Shown: positions 15,280 through 27,700 of the stretch, piece by piece
How the letters are laid out: each line of letters begins with the position of its first letter
Position numbering within the stretch: the stretch's first letter is position 1
Origin: Neelides folsomi
Lineage: Eukaryota; Arthropoda; Collembola; Neelipleona; Neelidae
Assembly (NCBI GenBank): GCA_034687125.1
Contig: JAQGBZ010000116.1
Coordinates: forward strand, 62,001 to 126,000
Reading direction: 5' to 3'
DNA length: 64,000 nucleotides
Translations under genes and position numbers: made by a program
Notes under the pieces: model-generated
Seen by the model: the letters and a program-made list of their open reading frames with translations, nothing else
Database searches by the model: none
What the model was told of the DNA's origin: nothing

Positions 15280-17532
15280 TTTATAAATGAAATTATTACT
15301 AGTAAAATAATTATGAATTATATACAATGCTAAAAAATTAAAGCAAGCTTGAATTCAATTAAAACAAAGATGCCAAGCTAAAAGGTTTAGGGAAAACAAA
15401 TTGCCCTTCTATATGAATACGAAAGCCTCTATATACGTAATGCATTGTAAAGTCTCGAGCATATTTTAGGTTGTAACGACCAAAATGAAAATCATTGGCC
15501 TCGAGACAGAAATGCTTACCTGTGAAACACCTTCACTTTAACATACACCTTTCATTTAATCTTTTACATTCGCCTACGGCCAAATGTCAATTAATTGTTT
15601 TATAATGTGTAAACTAAATGCATTGCATTATTTATTTTTGAATCGTAACTTGAACAGATTTAGTTAATAAACTCTAGTAAAAAGGCACCCGTTGATTTAC
15701 TACACTAATACTGTGCTTAAATGATATGTTAATTATTAATTGAATGATTAAATAAATAGATCGAAATAAGTTTATTCTGGAGGTACAAAGGAAGTATAAA
15801 GGTCAATTTTTAATTACTAATACAAACTTAATTTACTATATTTGTCTTTTGCAATTTACAATTTGAGGTAGAATATTTTCAAAATTGCATGTTTTTGAAT
15901 GAAGACTAAAATTAAGATTTCCTTGCAGTGTCTTCTAAAGTGTTAAAGGTACATTTCACAAAGAATTTCAGCCTTTAAAGTAAATTTAATTCAAAATTGT
16001 CTCAATAATCAATAATGAAATAAAATACACAAATCAAACACAAAAATGTGAGAATGAGCAATTGATTATCAAAGCGTAATAACATGTAGTGAATTCTAGA
16101 AATATTATACAAATACTTACTTATAAACAATTATTAAGATAAAAGTTGAATTTTACTATATATTTTACTATATCTTTAGCTTAAATGAGAAATATGATAA
16201 TTGGCCTGACATAAAATATAAAAAAAAACTCTTTTCCATTTATGTACACATTTGGAATTATTGTAAGTCTTTTCAGTTCATGTTTAACCTTTGCTATCAT
16301 CCTTACATTAGAAAAATCAAAATAAAGTATGTAAATACCTATACATAAATGTATCTTATACCTAATACGATAAAATATATAGTATGGTATATAATAATAA
16401 AATGTCTCTTAATATATTATGAACAAAAACGTATTAAAATTAGATATATAAGTAAATGGAACTTAATTCCACCATATTTGGTGTATCGGTGTATGACATA
16501 CTCACTCTTTATAAATAAGAACGTTTCTCTACAAAATAAGAATAATTTTATATATATATATATAAGAATAATAAGTAATTTAAATAACAAATAAAATGAA
16601 TTAAATAAAATAATTAATTATCAGGAATGTCATAATGAAAGAACCTATAAAAATAGTTTATAAATTGTAACTTAAATACAAGGCATACAATTATAAAATT
16701 CAATTCTATTAATAGAAAATAGATAAATATTTATTTATTCTATAATTAATAATATTATGTAATATAAATTGATAAAGATGTGAGGCAGAGTAATCAAAAT
16801 ATTTAGTTACATTAATTGTGAAATTTGAAGTTATAAGCTTTGGGCTTTGGGATTTAAAGTTTTTGGAATTATGAATTAATTAACATTTTTCAATATTATT
16901 TAATATTAACTAAATATGCAGTTCTACCTGTAGGCAATCCTTATAATTACATTCTTTATCAGTCTTTTGTTAATTACATAAATCAGTCCATTTTTATTTT
17001 ACGTATATGTAAATTGAATTCTTTGTGATTTATTTGAGTTACAAAATACCTTTGTTCAAAATAATAGATGCAATCCATTGAACAAAAAGTTGTACAAAGT
17101 CCGGACTATATATTTCAAATATCGTTTAAAATTTTGAAAACAAGTTTTTTTTAATTGCATGGGGTGTTGAATGTGAATGGTACAAGTGATATGTTGTGAC
17201 ACGTATCAATATTTAGGCAATTTTTTGTATATGTATTACGATATTAACGTATTTTAACTTAAATAATTAGATACACATTGGTAATTATATTATAATAAAT
17301 AGTAATTCATATATAAAGTACCTATTTACGTGTTTTTATATTTATTTATAAAAACCCAGTTTAAATTATGGATCAGTCCATGTGTTTCAAGCTTCAGTCT
17401 TATTCTTCTTAAATTGCATATATAATATTTATTACATAAATCTTGTATCTATGTATATTTAGACGGTTTAAACTCTATATTTATGGAGGGAATTAAACAT
17501 CGAGTAGGAATTTCCACTTCGCCGTATTAATC
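15280..17532. other. AT-rich intergenic region
   Basis: About 2.2 kb between the AT-hook gene start and the 3' end of the Brinker-like gene, both minus strand. It contains a short TA dinucleotide run near 16549-16563. A possible terminal 3' UTR exon of the Brinker-like gene begins at 17533 on the minus strand (polypyrimidine-AG acceptor there, with a GTAAGT donor just after the stop codon at about 17694-17699). The frame at 16349-16594 looks random. Confidence 0.45.
16549..16563. repeat. Short TA dinucleotide microsatellite
   Basis: Alternating TA run in AT-rich intergenic DNA. Similar short runs occur near 5031-5042 and 29263-29278. No function inferred. Confidence 0.7.
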
Positions 17533-17700
17533 CTGAAATTAAAAAGATTATTATATTAATTATTATTAAAGAGATTGAATGTTTATCAATGAATCAAATT
17601 CACAATGTTGTAATAAATATTACGTGTATACAAACTGATGCAAATATAACAGTATTTTATAAATTTCTATTTGATTGTATATAAATGAAGACTTACTTTT

Positions 17701-20700
17701 TCACATGCTTGGGTTTGAGAATCTTCTTTTTTTAATAGGAACAACCATGTCGAGAGGGCCATTAGCCATCATAATCGCCTCCTCATCTTGGCCAGTTGGG
17801 AAGTCGGAGTAATCACAGATTTGATTCGGGTTGGGGTTCTTTCTCTTATTGACTCCAGTCGAGTTCTTCGGAATCAAATCTCCGCCGTTTCCATTGAACA
17901 GAAGCGAGTCTCCATTCTTGGGCTTGGCTCCTTCCTTCAACCATTTCATAACGACCCGGACATTGAGTCCGAATTTCCTGGCAACTCCTCTCGCATCTCC
18001 GGCCACTTCCGGATCATACGTGAAAGCGTCGAGCACAGCGTTCTTTTCCCCTTCTTGTGGGCTGATCTTCCCTCCTGCTTGACTCCCACGCCAATCATCA
18101 TGACCATTCTCAACCAAGAGTGGCGGGCTTTCAATGAATCCGTTTTTCTTCTTGCTCAGGTCCATTCCAGAATCCATCATTTCCTCATGCATGGACGGAA
18201 TTTCATGGAGGGACGAAGAATTGGAATTCACATGATTTGAGTTTGAGTGGTTGGAATAATCTAATTCTTGGTCTTCAATGGGCCGCGTGATTGTTGCCGT
18301 TCTATTGCCACCGTTCATTCCATTATTAGGATGTGTAATGCCATTGGATCCTTTGGGTTGTCTTTGTTTTCTCACGGCTCCTTTCTTCGTTCGCGGAATT
18401 GCGTCAAGCCTTGAAGCTGCCAGAGCTGCAGCGACTGTTTTGGCCGCTTTCCCATTACCGTTCTTTGGCGGAAGAACAAAGAGACTGTTTTGCCCCGAGT
18501 GATTGTTATTTGCTTTCTTCTTTCCTCCACCAGTTTGAATCCCAGCTGCAGCCATTGCATGATGAAGGGGATGAATCCACCCAGAATTACCGCCAAACTT
18601 CCCACCGCCTGAATTCTCCAAATTGAGGTCTGGAGCAAACAAGGAAAGATTTGTGGGGATGTTGAGGCCCGAATGATTCAATCCGCCTTGAAATAATTGT
18701 TGAAAAGTTTCATTTTGCTTTTTTAGCATTTCAAGCGTTTGGTGAGCAGTGAAGATTTCTGAATGGCGCGGAGTGTCTGTTGAATTCGATGAATTATTGG
18801 TGTTAAAACTGAAATTCCGACCATTGACCTTTTTTGGTGAGAGCTTCGTAAATGTGACTTCATTTTTTAGGATTGCCTTCCGAAGGAGTGAGAAGTCAGA
18901 GTTGGGATAAATGTACGAAAGCTCATCGACAATGTCCACAGGAAACGAGGAATATGAAGTAAAGTTGTTGCTGCTGTGATTGCTCCCGTTCCCAGGACTC
19001 GGGCTCGAGTTTTGTGAATGAAGGGATGGACCATTTAAGTATCCATTCGTGTTGTTGACGTTCGGTCCCGGTGGAGACATTAAAAGAGAAGAGGAGGCCT
19101 TTGGAGGCGAGGAATGAAGCGGTGAGGAACGTTCAGGGTTCTTGTGTAAGTTGAGTGCCAAGAGAATCGAGTAATCACGAGTGTAGTCATTGAGAGAATC
19201 ATCGGCCCTCTTTGACCCAATGAGCTGTGGGGGTGGAAGATGATGAACGACCGATTTCCCAGCTATAGGCATCGTACTCGGTGATGTTGAAGGCGAAGAG
19301 ATCAAATTCTCGCACCCATCACTTGGCTCTTCCTCTCCTTTCCCAGGACTCTGAAAAAATGAAAAATAATTAATACTAAATAATTAATTGGTATTAATCG
19401 TTTTAACAAAATAACTACAATACAAGGGGAATTCATTTAAATGAATTTGCCAAAGATGCAATAAGATACATTGTGTTGAAGACATTGTAGGAATTTTTTG
19501 TTTGATAGTTGAAAACAATAAAATGCGTCTTCAATTGACCGGGTGGTATTAGATTATTTTAGCAAATAATTAAGGAATTGCTAAAGCTTAAGGCTTATTA
19601 TAATTTAACTCTATCTTTAAACAAGAAAGTTTCATACTTTGGGTATTAATGTATTGGGTAAATATGGCTAAATATAAGATTTTATCAGGGTCGAGCAGAT
19701 TAACTAAAATTTCCATTATGACTAAACCTTCTTCATGAACTTCCATGTGCCTTTAAAACGCAAAAGTTGAAGTTGTGAAAACAAAAATAAAGCAGTGTAT
19801 GTAAACTTTTTCTTGATCATAAGAATGACTCACCAACAACTTTTCGTTTATAGATAATTTTGATAATGTTCAGCCAATAAGAGCTATTGATTTGACAGTT
19901 GACTATAATAAACTCGATTGGTTTTTATGAAACTTGTGACACATTCAAAGAAATAATATCATATAATGAAATCTTACATGAAACACGATGTTCTCGAAAA
20001 TGATTTCAAGTTCGGACTGTTCGAATTCGGACATTAAAAATGTTGGCAATTCAAAATAAGTGGGTTATCAAAATAATGTTGAGGATGAATGTTTCAATTG
20101 TATCACTTAAAATTAAGCTTCGTTCTATAATTAAGTTAATATCAATGATAAGCATTTTACGACAATCAAAATTTTGTCAAATTAAAAAATTAAACTGATG
20201 GTGAAATACTGACATTCTGACATTGAATAAAAAAATAAAAAAGAGAAGTGGTAACGAATATTTAAATATTACAATCATAACAGGATCTATCTTCAAATAA
20301 AATATTTGTCTCATAATTAACCTCTATTATAATTTGTCTGATATTCGATCTTGTTTTACCATAAGTTTTATATTTATATAAAAGAGTAATAGTAAATATA
20401 TTTAAATAAGTATTTGTATAATATGTACTTTATCCATAAATCCGATAATTAGGGAGGACGCAAATCGCATTCAAATACTAATAAATACATAGCAAGGTGA
20501 TTTCTTCGCTAGTTAAATTCAATTCAATTTTTCAAAATTCTATCCGAATAGCATGAAAGTGAAAGTATGTATCTTTACAATCTCAATCTCAATGCAGAAC
20601 ATATCTATTTAACATAGGGTTTGTATGTGTTTACGAATGCGAATGTGACAGGTAAATTGTAAATTTAATTTAATTAGTATATAACAATCCTGAATAATTT

Positions 20701-23163
20701 ATGATTCCAATGTTTTTCTTTATTTTGATTGAGTTTTTGGATGATTTAATATTCCAAATTAATCCAACTTTAGCAAAAAAAATCAAACCTTTGATGTGTG
20801 AAATAGGAGAAAGCACTTGAAGTGGCTTAAATCTTGAATTTCTCAGTGAATCTCCATTGTCACAAGGTGAATGGCGAGGAAATGAGAAGGACGGCTTTTT
20901 TATAATATGTGAAGTAGGAAGAGATTTGGTAAAACAACTAACGCTCTCCCGAAAATGAAAACACGGCGTAGGTAAGGGGGAGAGAAATTTGATGTGTGTA
21001 TGTTCGTAATGTATCTGCGTGTTTGAGAAAGGCGGAGGGTGAATAAGTTGCGTGTGTGTGAGCGAGTGTGTGGAGGGTTCCTTATTCACTTTTATCAGAT
21101 CTCCGAGACCTTGACTCACATCATGTGGGAGCGAAGTTGGTTCTCCCTGGTTATTCCTCACCCGCCTTCCTCAACAATCGAACCCGGGGAGGAGAAGGGG
21201 GTAAATGGTCTCCTGAGGAGGAGCAGGAGGAGAAGGAGCGGGGAGAAGAGGTCCGGAGATTCCTCGAATGGCGGAAGGCACTTGTTTAGGGAAGAGGAGT
21301 CTCCTCCATTGTTGGGGTGGGCGGGTGAAGGTGAGATTATGCAATCGACTTGTGTTAGGTCATGCAGCTCCCCTCTCAGACCCCTTAAAGGACTCTGAAG
21401 AGACTCTGAAGACTTACCTTCCCTAATGTACCCTCCTCACCGCGACGAAAGTCAAAAAAACGGACCCCTCATCTCATACAGCCAAACTTCTTCATAAACA
21501 TTGAGCGAGAAGTAAAAAAAGAGGAGCAAGAAGTTGGGCCAACGCTAATGGTTATATCCATTCCGTCCAAGTACCTCCAACTGCATCTCTACACACTTGT
21601 GCATTTTTATGCGTGGATGTGGCAGGGAAGGAAAAATACAGAAAGATGCTATATTTATTTATATGCCTCCGAGACTTGACTCCTTCAGCATCAATAGGCG
21701 AAGGAAACCCTATTGTTATCCCTTTGCTGCATAAATTACAAGAACGGAGTTGAGCATAAATATTAATAGATTTATGTCTCTAGTTAGAACTCAAGAAACA
21801 TTCACATTGAAAAATATTAACTTGATCCTTTGAATGAAAAATCACGAGTTTCCGTTTACCATAAAAATGGGTTCTTGGCTTATTCATGAAAGGCATTGCA
21901 ATTACCATTTAAGATTATTAATTATTAATATCGTATTTAGTATGAAACTTTGCACATTGCCCTATCTTAATAGGGAGCAAAGCTAATGATACCCATAACT
22001 GTAATATATGTATAATGTAGCGCCTATACTATAGTCATAATCTAACACAAGTGTCATTCTACAAGTAAATGTTAAAAGAAATGTTGCTTCGCCTTTTTGA
22101 ATATAAAGTAAATGGTGTTGGTAAAGTTAGATAAAGTGTAAAGCCATGAGTGTATCATTTCAATTTTTCAATGTGTTACATATTGCAAGAGCAATAATCT
22201 TCGTACGTGAAGGTTTTAAGATTTCTATTATCAGACACAATTCATATCTAGTTTTGTTTTCCATTCTTTCATTGGTTCAACTTCCGATTCTGTAAAATCC
22301 CTCTTTGGCTCTCCTTCCACAAGTTGTGATCCCAAGGATGAGTCCATGGTACATCCATGGATCCTTTTACCCTCTTTAAGCGCATAGGCTTCTTCCAACG
22401 GGTATCTAGTATCCATTCGTACACGTTCCTCTTTTTAATACTTCTTTCTACGTCTTTCTACCCTCATGGCTCGTTTTTCGTCCCTAAACAACTTAAGATA
22501 TCTCTACCTGATAAGACGAACTAAGGGATGGAGAGGGGATGTAGCCAATTTTCATATTTTACCAAATATCTGGCATGCTTATGTTTCCTATTACTTAAAA
22601 CTTAAAAGCCTACTTTGGAAATTCCTATCCATATGGGATATAATTGAAATTAACATATTCCTCAGGTTTAGTAGATACTAAACTCTTTTCTTTAATAGAT
22701 ACGTATATTGTAAATTACTTTTATCATATTTACACTTTTAAATAATAATAGCGAAAGAGGAAATGAATTAAAAAGATTTGTATTGATAATAAATAATATT
22801 TTTACTGTATGGATTTTAATATACCTTGAGCATTGAATCTCCAGTTTTTATTTCATTTTCATCCTCATTATTGTCAAGTGGTGTGTCCGATTGCTGAAGC
22901 CATTTTTGTACTTGTCTTCGATGAATGTTGAACTTCCTGGCTGTCGCTCGCTGGTTTCCAACACAGTCCGGGTCGGATGTGAAGGCTTCGAGGACAGCGG
23001 CTTTGAATTGGGGAGTGAAGATTCGCCTACTGGTCATATTGTGACTTCGACCTTGATCCTCCCTCTTTTCTTCGCTCTCACTCGACGTCTTCTTTGGGCG
23101 ATTGGAAGACCGAGTTTTTCTTTTTCCTTCCCCACCCGAACCAACGTTCGCTTCTTCACTCAT
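17701..23163 (-). CDS. brk: Brinker-like transcriptional regulator with two BrkDBD domains, 2 coding exons
   Basis: In flies Brinker is the repressor of Dpp/BMP target genes and binds DNA through a small helix-turn-helix BrkDBD. Exon 1 (22825-23163, 113 codons) starts at the first in-frame ATG. It carries a near-canonical BrkDBD at residues about 45-91, with TSRRIFTPQFKAAVLEAF, GNQRATARKFNIHRRQVQKW and surrounding NLS-like basic stretches. Exon 2 (17701-19350, 549 codons plus stop) joins in phase 0 across a 3474-bp GT-AG intron, giving about 662 aa. Most of exon 2 is low-complexity Ser/Asn/Gly/Pro. It contains an MDLSKKK segment resembling the PxDLS CtBP-binding motif, and a second, diverged BrkDBD at about residues 541-587 (AVLDAFTYDPEVAGDARGVA, RKFGLNVRVVMKWLKEG). 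A C-terminal PIKKRRF looks like an NLS. Two BrkDBDs in one protein is unlike fly Brinker. The alternative is two overlapping transcription units. Confidence 0.85.
17930..18075 (-). other. Second, diverged Brinker-type DNA-binding domain (BrkDBD2)
   Basis: Sub-feature of the Brinker-like CDS. It aligns with the N-terminal domain as VLxAFxxDPxxxGxxRxxARKFxxxxRxVxKWL. The Arg-rich turn IHRRQVQ of domain 1 is replaced by LNVRVVM, so several likely DNA-contacting side chains differ. Approximate limits. Confidence 0.75.
19351..22824 (-). other. Large intron of the Brinker-like gene with GC-richer segments
   Basis: The 3.47 kb intron is bounded by a GTATAT donor after exon 1 and a polypyrimidine CAG acceptor before exon 2. 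Most is AT-rich. A GC-richer, purine-skewed block at about 21000-21600 (plus strand AGGAGGAGCAGGAGGAGAAG-type sequence) stands out, and another frame-bearing stretch lies at 22231-22416 (minus). No family-recognisable exon was found, though a good minus-strand donor (GTAAGT) sits at 21412-21417. Confidence 0.5.
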
Positions 23164-24700
23164 CTTCTCATTTCAAATTATCTACCCATATTCATCATGA
23201 GCTTTAATTTTTTGTCTCTTAATTTGACTTCGATTGGTCGATTAATTAATTTCACATTAAATAAATTTCCAATTAATTATTAATTAATTAAGTTTATTTA
23301 TAGAAGATTGAAAGAATTATACTCACCGTTTAGCGAATCGAAAATGGAGCATTTCATGACAATGTCATTTATTTGTCTAACAATAACGACAATTAATGAA
23401 TAATGAGGATTATAGTTGACAGGTCGCCGAATTGCGTTTTGTACTTTATTGTTGACGTAAACACTTTATTTGGATTATTCAAATAGAAGAGGTTGAAGTT
23501 CAAACACTAAATTGGAAGAGCGATAATTTGGAATTGGAATTGGAAATCGTCTGTTTAAAGATACACTTTCTTGCGCAAATTGATATGTAGCTATAATTTG
23601 AAAGTTATTTTAACTATACGGAATATAAGCCGCTTTATGAAATGAAGAATTGAAGAATTCTTTATTTATGTTAAGTTTGGTTCACAGGCTAATGGCTAAT
23701 CCCCATTTGGATACTTTTTAGACTTTTAACGCCCACAAGGAAAAAATGTTTATCTTATTGAGGGAAGCAAAAAGTGGAACCCTGACTTCCTTGTAAAAAA
23801 TTGAACGATCCACTTTAGGGAATCTATACTTGCTAGATATTCATGGTAAAAATGCACAAATGAGTCAAAGCACTTTGGCCCTCTTCTGCTTTGCGTAGAT
23901 ATTTTCCACGACGCACAAGTATTGAGTTTATCCGCTTCACTTTGTAATTTTAAACACAAAAGTCACAAAAACAGAAATTGTATGATGAGCAAAGTCACCC
24001 AGAATGAATGTTTCTCATCAGAGGAACTTGTGAAAGGGGATTGGAAGTGTTAAACAAAGTAAACAGACCACAAGATGTAATCCAGTATGGGAAAGAGTTG
24101 AAAAATAATGTCTTGGGTGTGAATTGACGATGTTGTCGTAGGTTCATCTGCCTATAATGCCACAGACCGTACTGTTGGGAGAGTCAAGCGCGAAACGGGA
24201 ATGAGGTAGGTACTTGATGAAAGATGAGCGAAATTCATGCGGGGTCTCCCAGTGAAGGGACAGAGACGAAAACCTTAACTCAATAGGTTTATACCAATTG
24301 TATATATTTAATATGGTTTACTTCCTTCCAGTCCCGACCTATAGAATTTTGTTCATCCATATTGAGCCATCCTGTGAATACTTGTTGGCCCCTGGAGAAC
24401 TCATATAGTTAATACCATAGAAGTATTAGCAGAAGAGCCATAGAAGTGGATGTGTTGAGGAGGAGGAGGAATATGCATGTAAAAGGAAGACCCTTTTGCC
24501 TTTACTGGAGCAGTGGCAGTTGACGAAGGGAAACAGGGTGAAATCCAGTTACTTACTAACATACAAATGCCCCCATGCATTTCAATATGCTGAACATGGT
24601 GAATTGGCTCTCTCTCCCGATCCATGTGATATAGCTCGTGAAGGGGCTCTTGAGATATCAAGGCTGCATTAGGTACTTTTATAGATATGGGCCTTCAAGG
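23164..24700 (-). promoter_or_regulatory. Probable 5' region of the Brinker-like gene (leader exons, TATA box)
   Basis: Upstream of the start codon, a strong minus-strand donor (AAACG then GTGAGTATAA) lies at 23321-23328, followed by candidate acceptors before the ATG, which fits a spliced 5' UTR. Farther upstream, TATAAAAG on the minus strand (24676-24683) is followed by a second consensus donor GTAAGT at 24551-24556. These fit a transcript starting around 24650. No coding content of this leader is claimed; transcript evidence is absent. Confidence 0.35.
24676..24683 (-). promoter_or_regulatory. Candidate TATA box
   Basis: TATAAAAG read on the minus strand, inside a locally GC-richer block, about 1.5 kb upstream of the Brinker-like start codon and about 120 bp upstream of a consensus splice donor. 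Placement is consistent with a leader-exon promoter, but a TATA match alone is weak in this AT-rich genome. Confidence 0.3.
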
Positions 24701-27700
24701 CCTTGAATATGGCGGGGATGTGGGGGCCCTTGGAGCTGAACATCTGCAGTTGGTCAAATGTGAAAACCGGAGCGCCACGGCGAAAAAAAATCCCCTTCCT
24801 TCCATTTCTCTCCTCCTTAACTGCAGAGCGAAGAAGAATGTGTGGACTCTCATACGTGTAAGGGGTCGTCCCCTCGAAAACCCGCTGGCTCTCATGCTCC
24901 TCGTGTGGAATTTAAGAGAGAGGATTTGTGCAAGGGCCCTGCGGGTGTATTGAAACGACCCTTCGATTCTCATCCCTCCAAGCTTCTCCCTTCTTCAATG
25001 TCAAAATGTCAGAATGAGGACGAAGCCCCTCATTGTTATCCAGCAATTATTCACGACCATTTCCTATGCATCTTCGAGAACAACCCTTCCACTTAACTCG
25101 CTGCATTTCCCCTCTCACCCCATCATGGCAACGAGTCACAACATGGAGAGAGTTGGCCAAATTCAAATCCTTTATTTACCTCAAATTCATCCCCAATTCA
25201 TCCAAAATCATATTAAAAGAAATCATATTTTATACCAAGAGTTTACTTAGAATTTTGCATTTGTCATAATAAGGGTTATTCAAGCGTCTACACTATCTAG
25301 TTAGCATTTTTTAAAAGTGTTCGTTTTCATTGACATTTGAATTTATAATTATGCGATTATACTAGATTATTTGATTATTATTGTAGAATGAAGATTTTAA
25401 TATAAATTGCTGAATTCATTTAGTTTTAACATTTAAAAGATCAAAGGTAACTGGAGGAATTCTATGATAAAAGAAGTTTGTGAATGTTTGGAAATGAAGA
25501 AGGTGCGAGGAAGGGGTAGACCAAGTGAAGAATGCTTCGTTTGCCAATGGTTCGAGTGGGGGATGAAGGTTTAGCCCTTAGCAAAGAAGAAAAGGATTTT
25601 GGGCGAAGGAGATTTGAGGACGCGGCCAAAATCTTCTACCAGGTAACCTTTCAACATCACACGTTCTTCTACTTACCAAGTCCCCTTCTCCGAAATCCAG
25701 TTTCCTTCCGAGGGTTCTTAAATGAGGAAATCAGGTTTTGCTCCACTCGGCCCCTTCGCATTCGACTCAACTTCTTATTTACAATCACGAAGGGCTCGCT
25801 CACTCAACTTCCTTATATAAACCCCCACTCACCTTACCTCAATAATTCAACTCCCTTTACATCCAATGTAACTATAATCATGCTATGAATACATTGTGGA
25901 GATTCTACCAGTCTGCAAGTTAAACCTGTCCCTTATAAAGAGGAAAATTCACCATGCTTTGCTCGTTCTAAAAAACTACAAACTGTATACATAAATAGAG
26001 TTCTTCGTAGACATTTTTTATCTTACATGGCTTGTTCTGGTCCTCGTAGCTTTGGATTTATATTAAAGATTGTGAATATTGATGCTTAGTTTTATTTAAC
26101 TCTTAAATTAGGTATGTAATGAATACAATAAGTTATAAATATGTTTGGTAATGGTAAGTGAACGAGTCCGTTTATAGTATATCCAAGAACAAAGATTCTC
26201 AAATCTTTTAAACAAACCCCGTTGACCCTTCATGAATATTAATCGGTTATTTTCATAAGAAGAATGTGAAAAACCGTTTGAATTTTTGTGAAAAAAGTCT
26301 TGGCATAACTTTTATTCGTGCGTAACTGTTTAATAAAATTACATAAAAATACTCTATGAGGGGACTCCAAGATGTAAAAGGACTTCGATATAAAAATACA
26401 GTCTCCGGTTTAGTTTTCTATTACTTATATAGTATTTGTAAGGGTCGGTCGGGGTCCCTCATACGAACTCTGAACTCCTCATTAACATCATTAACATAAG
26501 AGGGTGTCTAGGGTAGGAGAGAATTAAAGGGTTTTCTTGAGTTGAAAAGAAAAGCAGCTCATAGGCTAGGATCAAATGATTCATTGAGAACCGATTTAGA
26601 TAACCGATCTTACTCTACATTTCTTACCACTCACAAGAAATTTTCTTAATTGCCACTCCATTGCTTCATTCATTAGCCTAATGAAGACGTATTATGTAAC
26701 TATTATAAGTATTAGGGTAGACCTTTTATACTTTTTTTTAGTAAACGATCTTGATAAATATAAAGGGATTAAGATAGTAAATATACTCGTAAGATCCATA
26801 TAATAAATTTTGAATCTTCACCATTAGAGAATACGTATAAAATAAAAGTAATATTGCCTTGTATCATATTGACGTTCTTTTTTTTGTATTGGTTGCATAG
26901 TAAAAGTATGCACAAATTTAGAACTTCGTTATGATACAACCTAATAGCAATAGTTATAGTAATTTATAATTTAGGTGTAAGATGTTTCCACAGTTATTGA
27001 TCAATTTTAGTTATTGAACAATATTTATTTTATTTGGACACTGCCTGTCTCTCTCCATTTGGGGAGTTTGAGACATTGGAGAAAGTTCTTTGCTCGTTGT
27101 TTCTTCGTAGCTTGTGCAATATAAATGTATGTAAATAAAAATATAAGAAATAAATGTAATGTAAAATCTAATAGACGAACTTTTGTGCGATTTCTAGGAA
27201 AACATGAAAGAAGATTTACTTGTCAATCTTAAAGTACGTAAGAGTCTTTACGATTCCAATCAAGGCTTCCTCCTCACGAAGAATAAAATTGAGATTTCCA
27301 ACAACGGGAACACAGCGATATTTGTAGGGAACCAAGAGTCTACACCACGGCCAGGCAAACCTCGATCTTTCAATAAATCTTTTTGTACAATTATGTAACC
27401 GGCATAATCGGAATTCTAAAAAATTCCGGGTTTTTGGAATCGGATTATCGCCAATCGACTTCTGAACATCCTTCTAATCAAATTATCAACACAATCATTC
27501 AAGTCAATAATAATTTAAGATTCTATGTGAGATACGTCACTCAAAAGCTCATCGACTGATTAGTCTTTTCCTACAAACTTGTATGTTGTATTTTTAAATA
27601 TTATATAATTTATTTATAAATTATATTGTTAGACAATAATTAAGTTAATGAATTGCTTTATATTTTATTATATCTACAAAAGATAATATAGAGAGTCTTG

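Noticed and set aside
20670-21161. 163-codon minus-strand frame inside the Brinker-like intron
   Set aside because: No start context, splice support or family likeness; His/Ser/Thr-rich composition comes from the GT-rich repeat-like DNA there.
22231-22416. 61-codon minus-strand frame that could be an extra Brinker exon
   Set aside because: No convincing acceptor in the right phase, and the two known exons already join in phase 0.
24695-25270. Overlapping frames on both strands in a GC-rich patch
   Set aside because: Several frames are open together, as expected from base composition; none has recognisable protein features.
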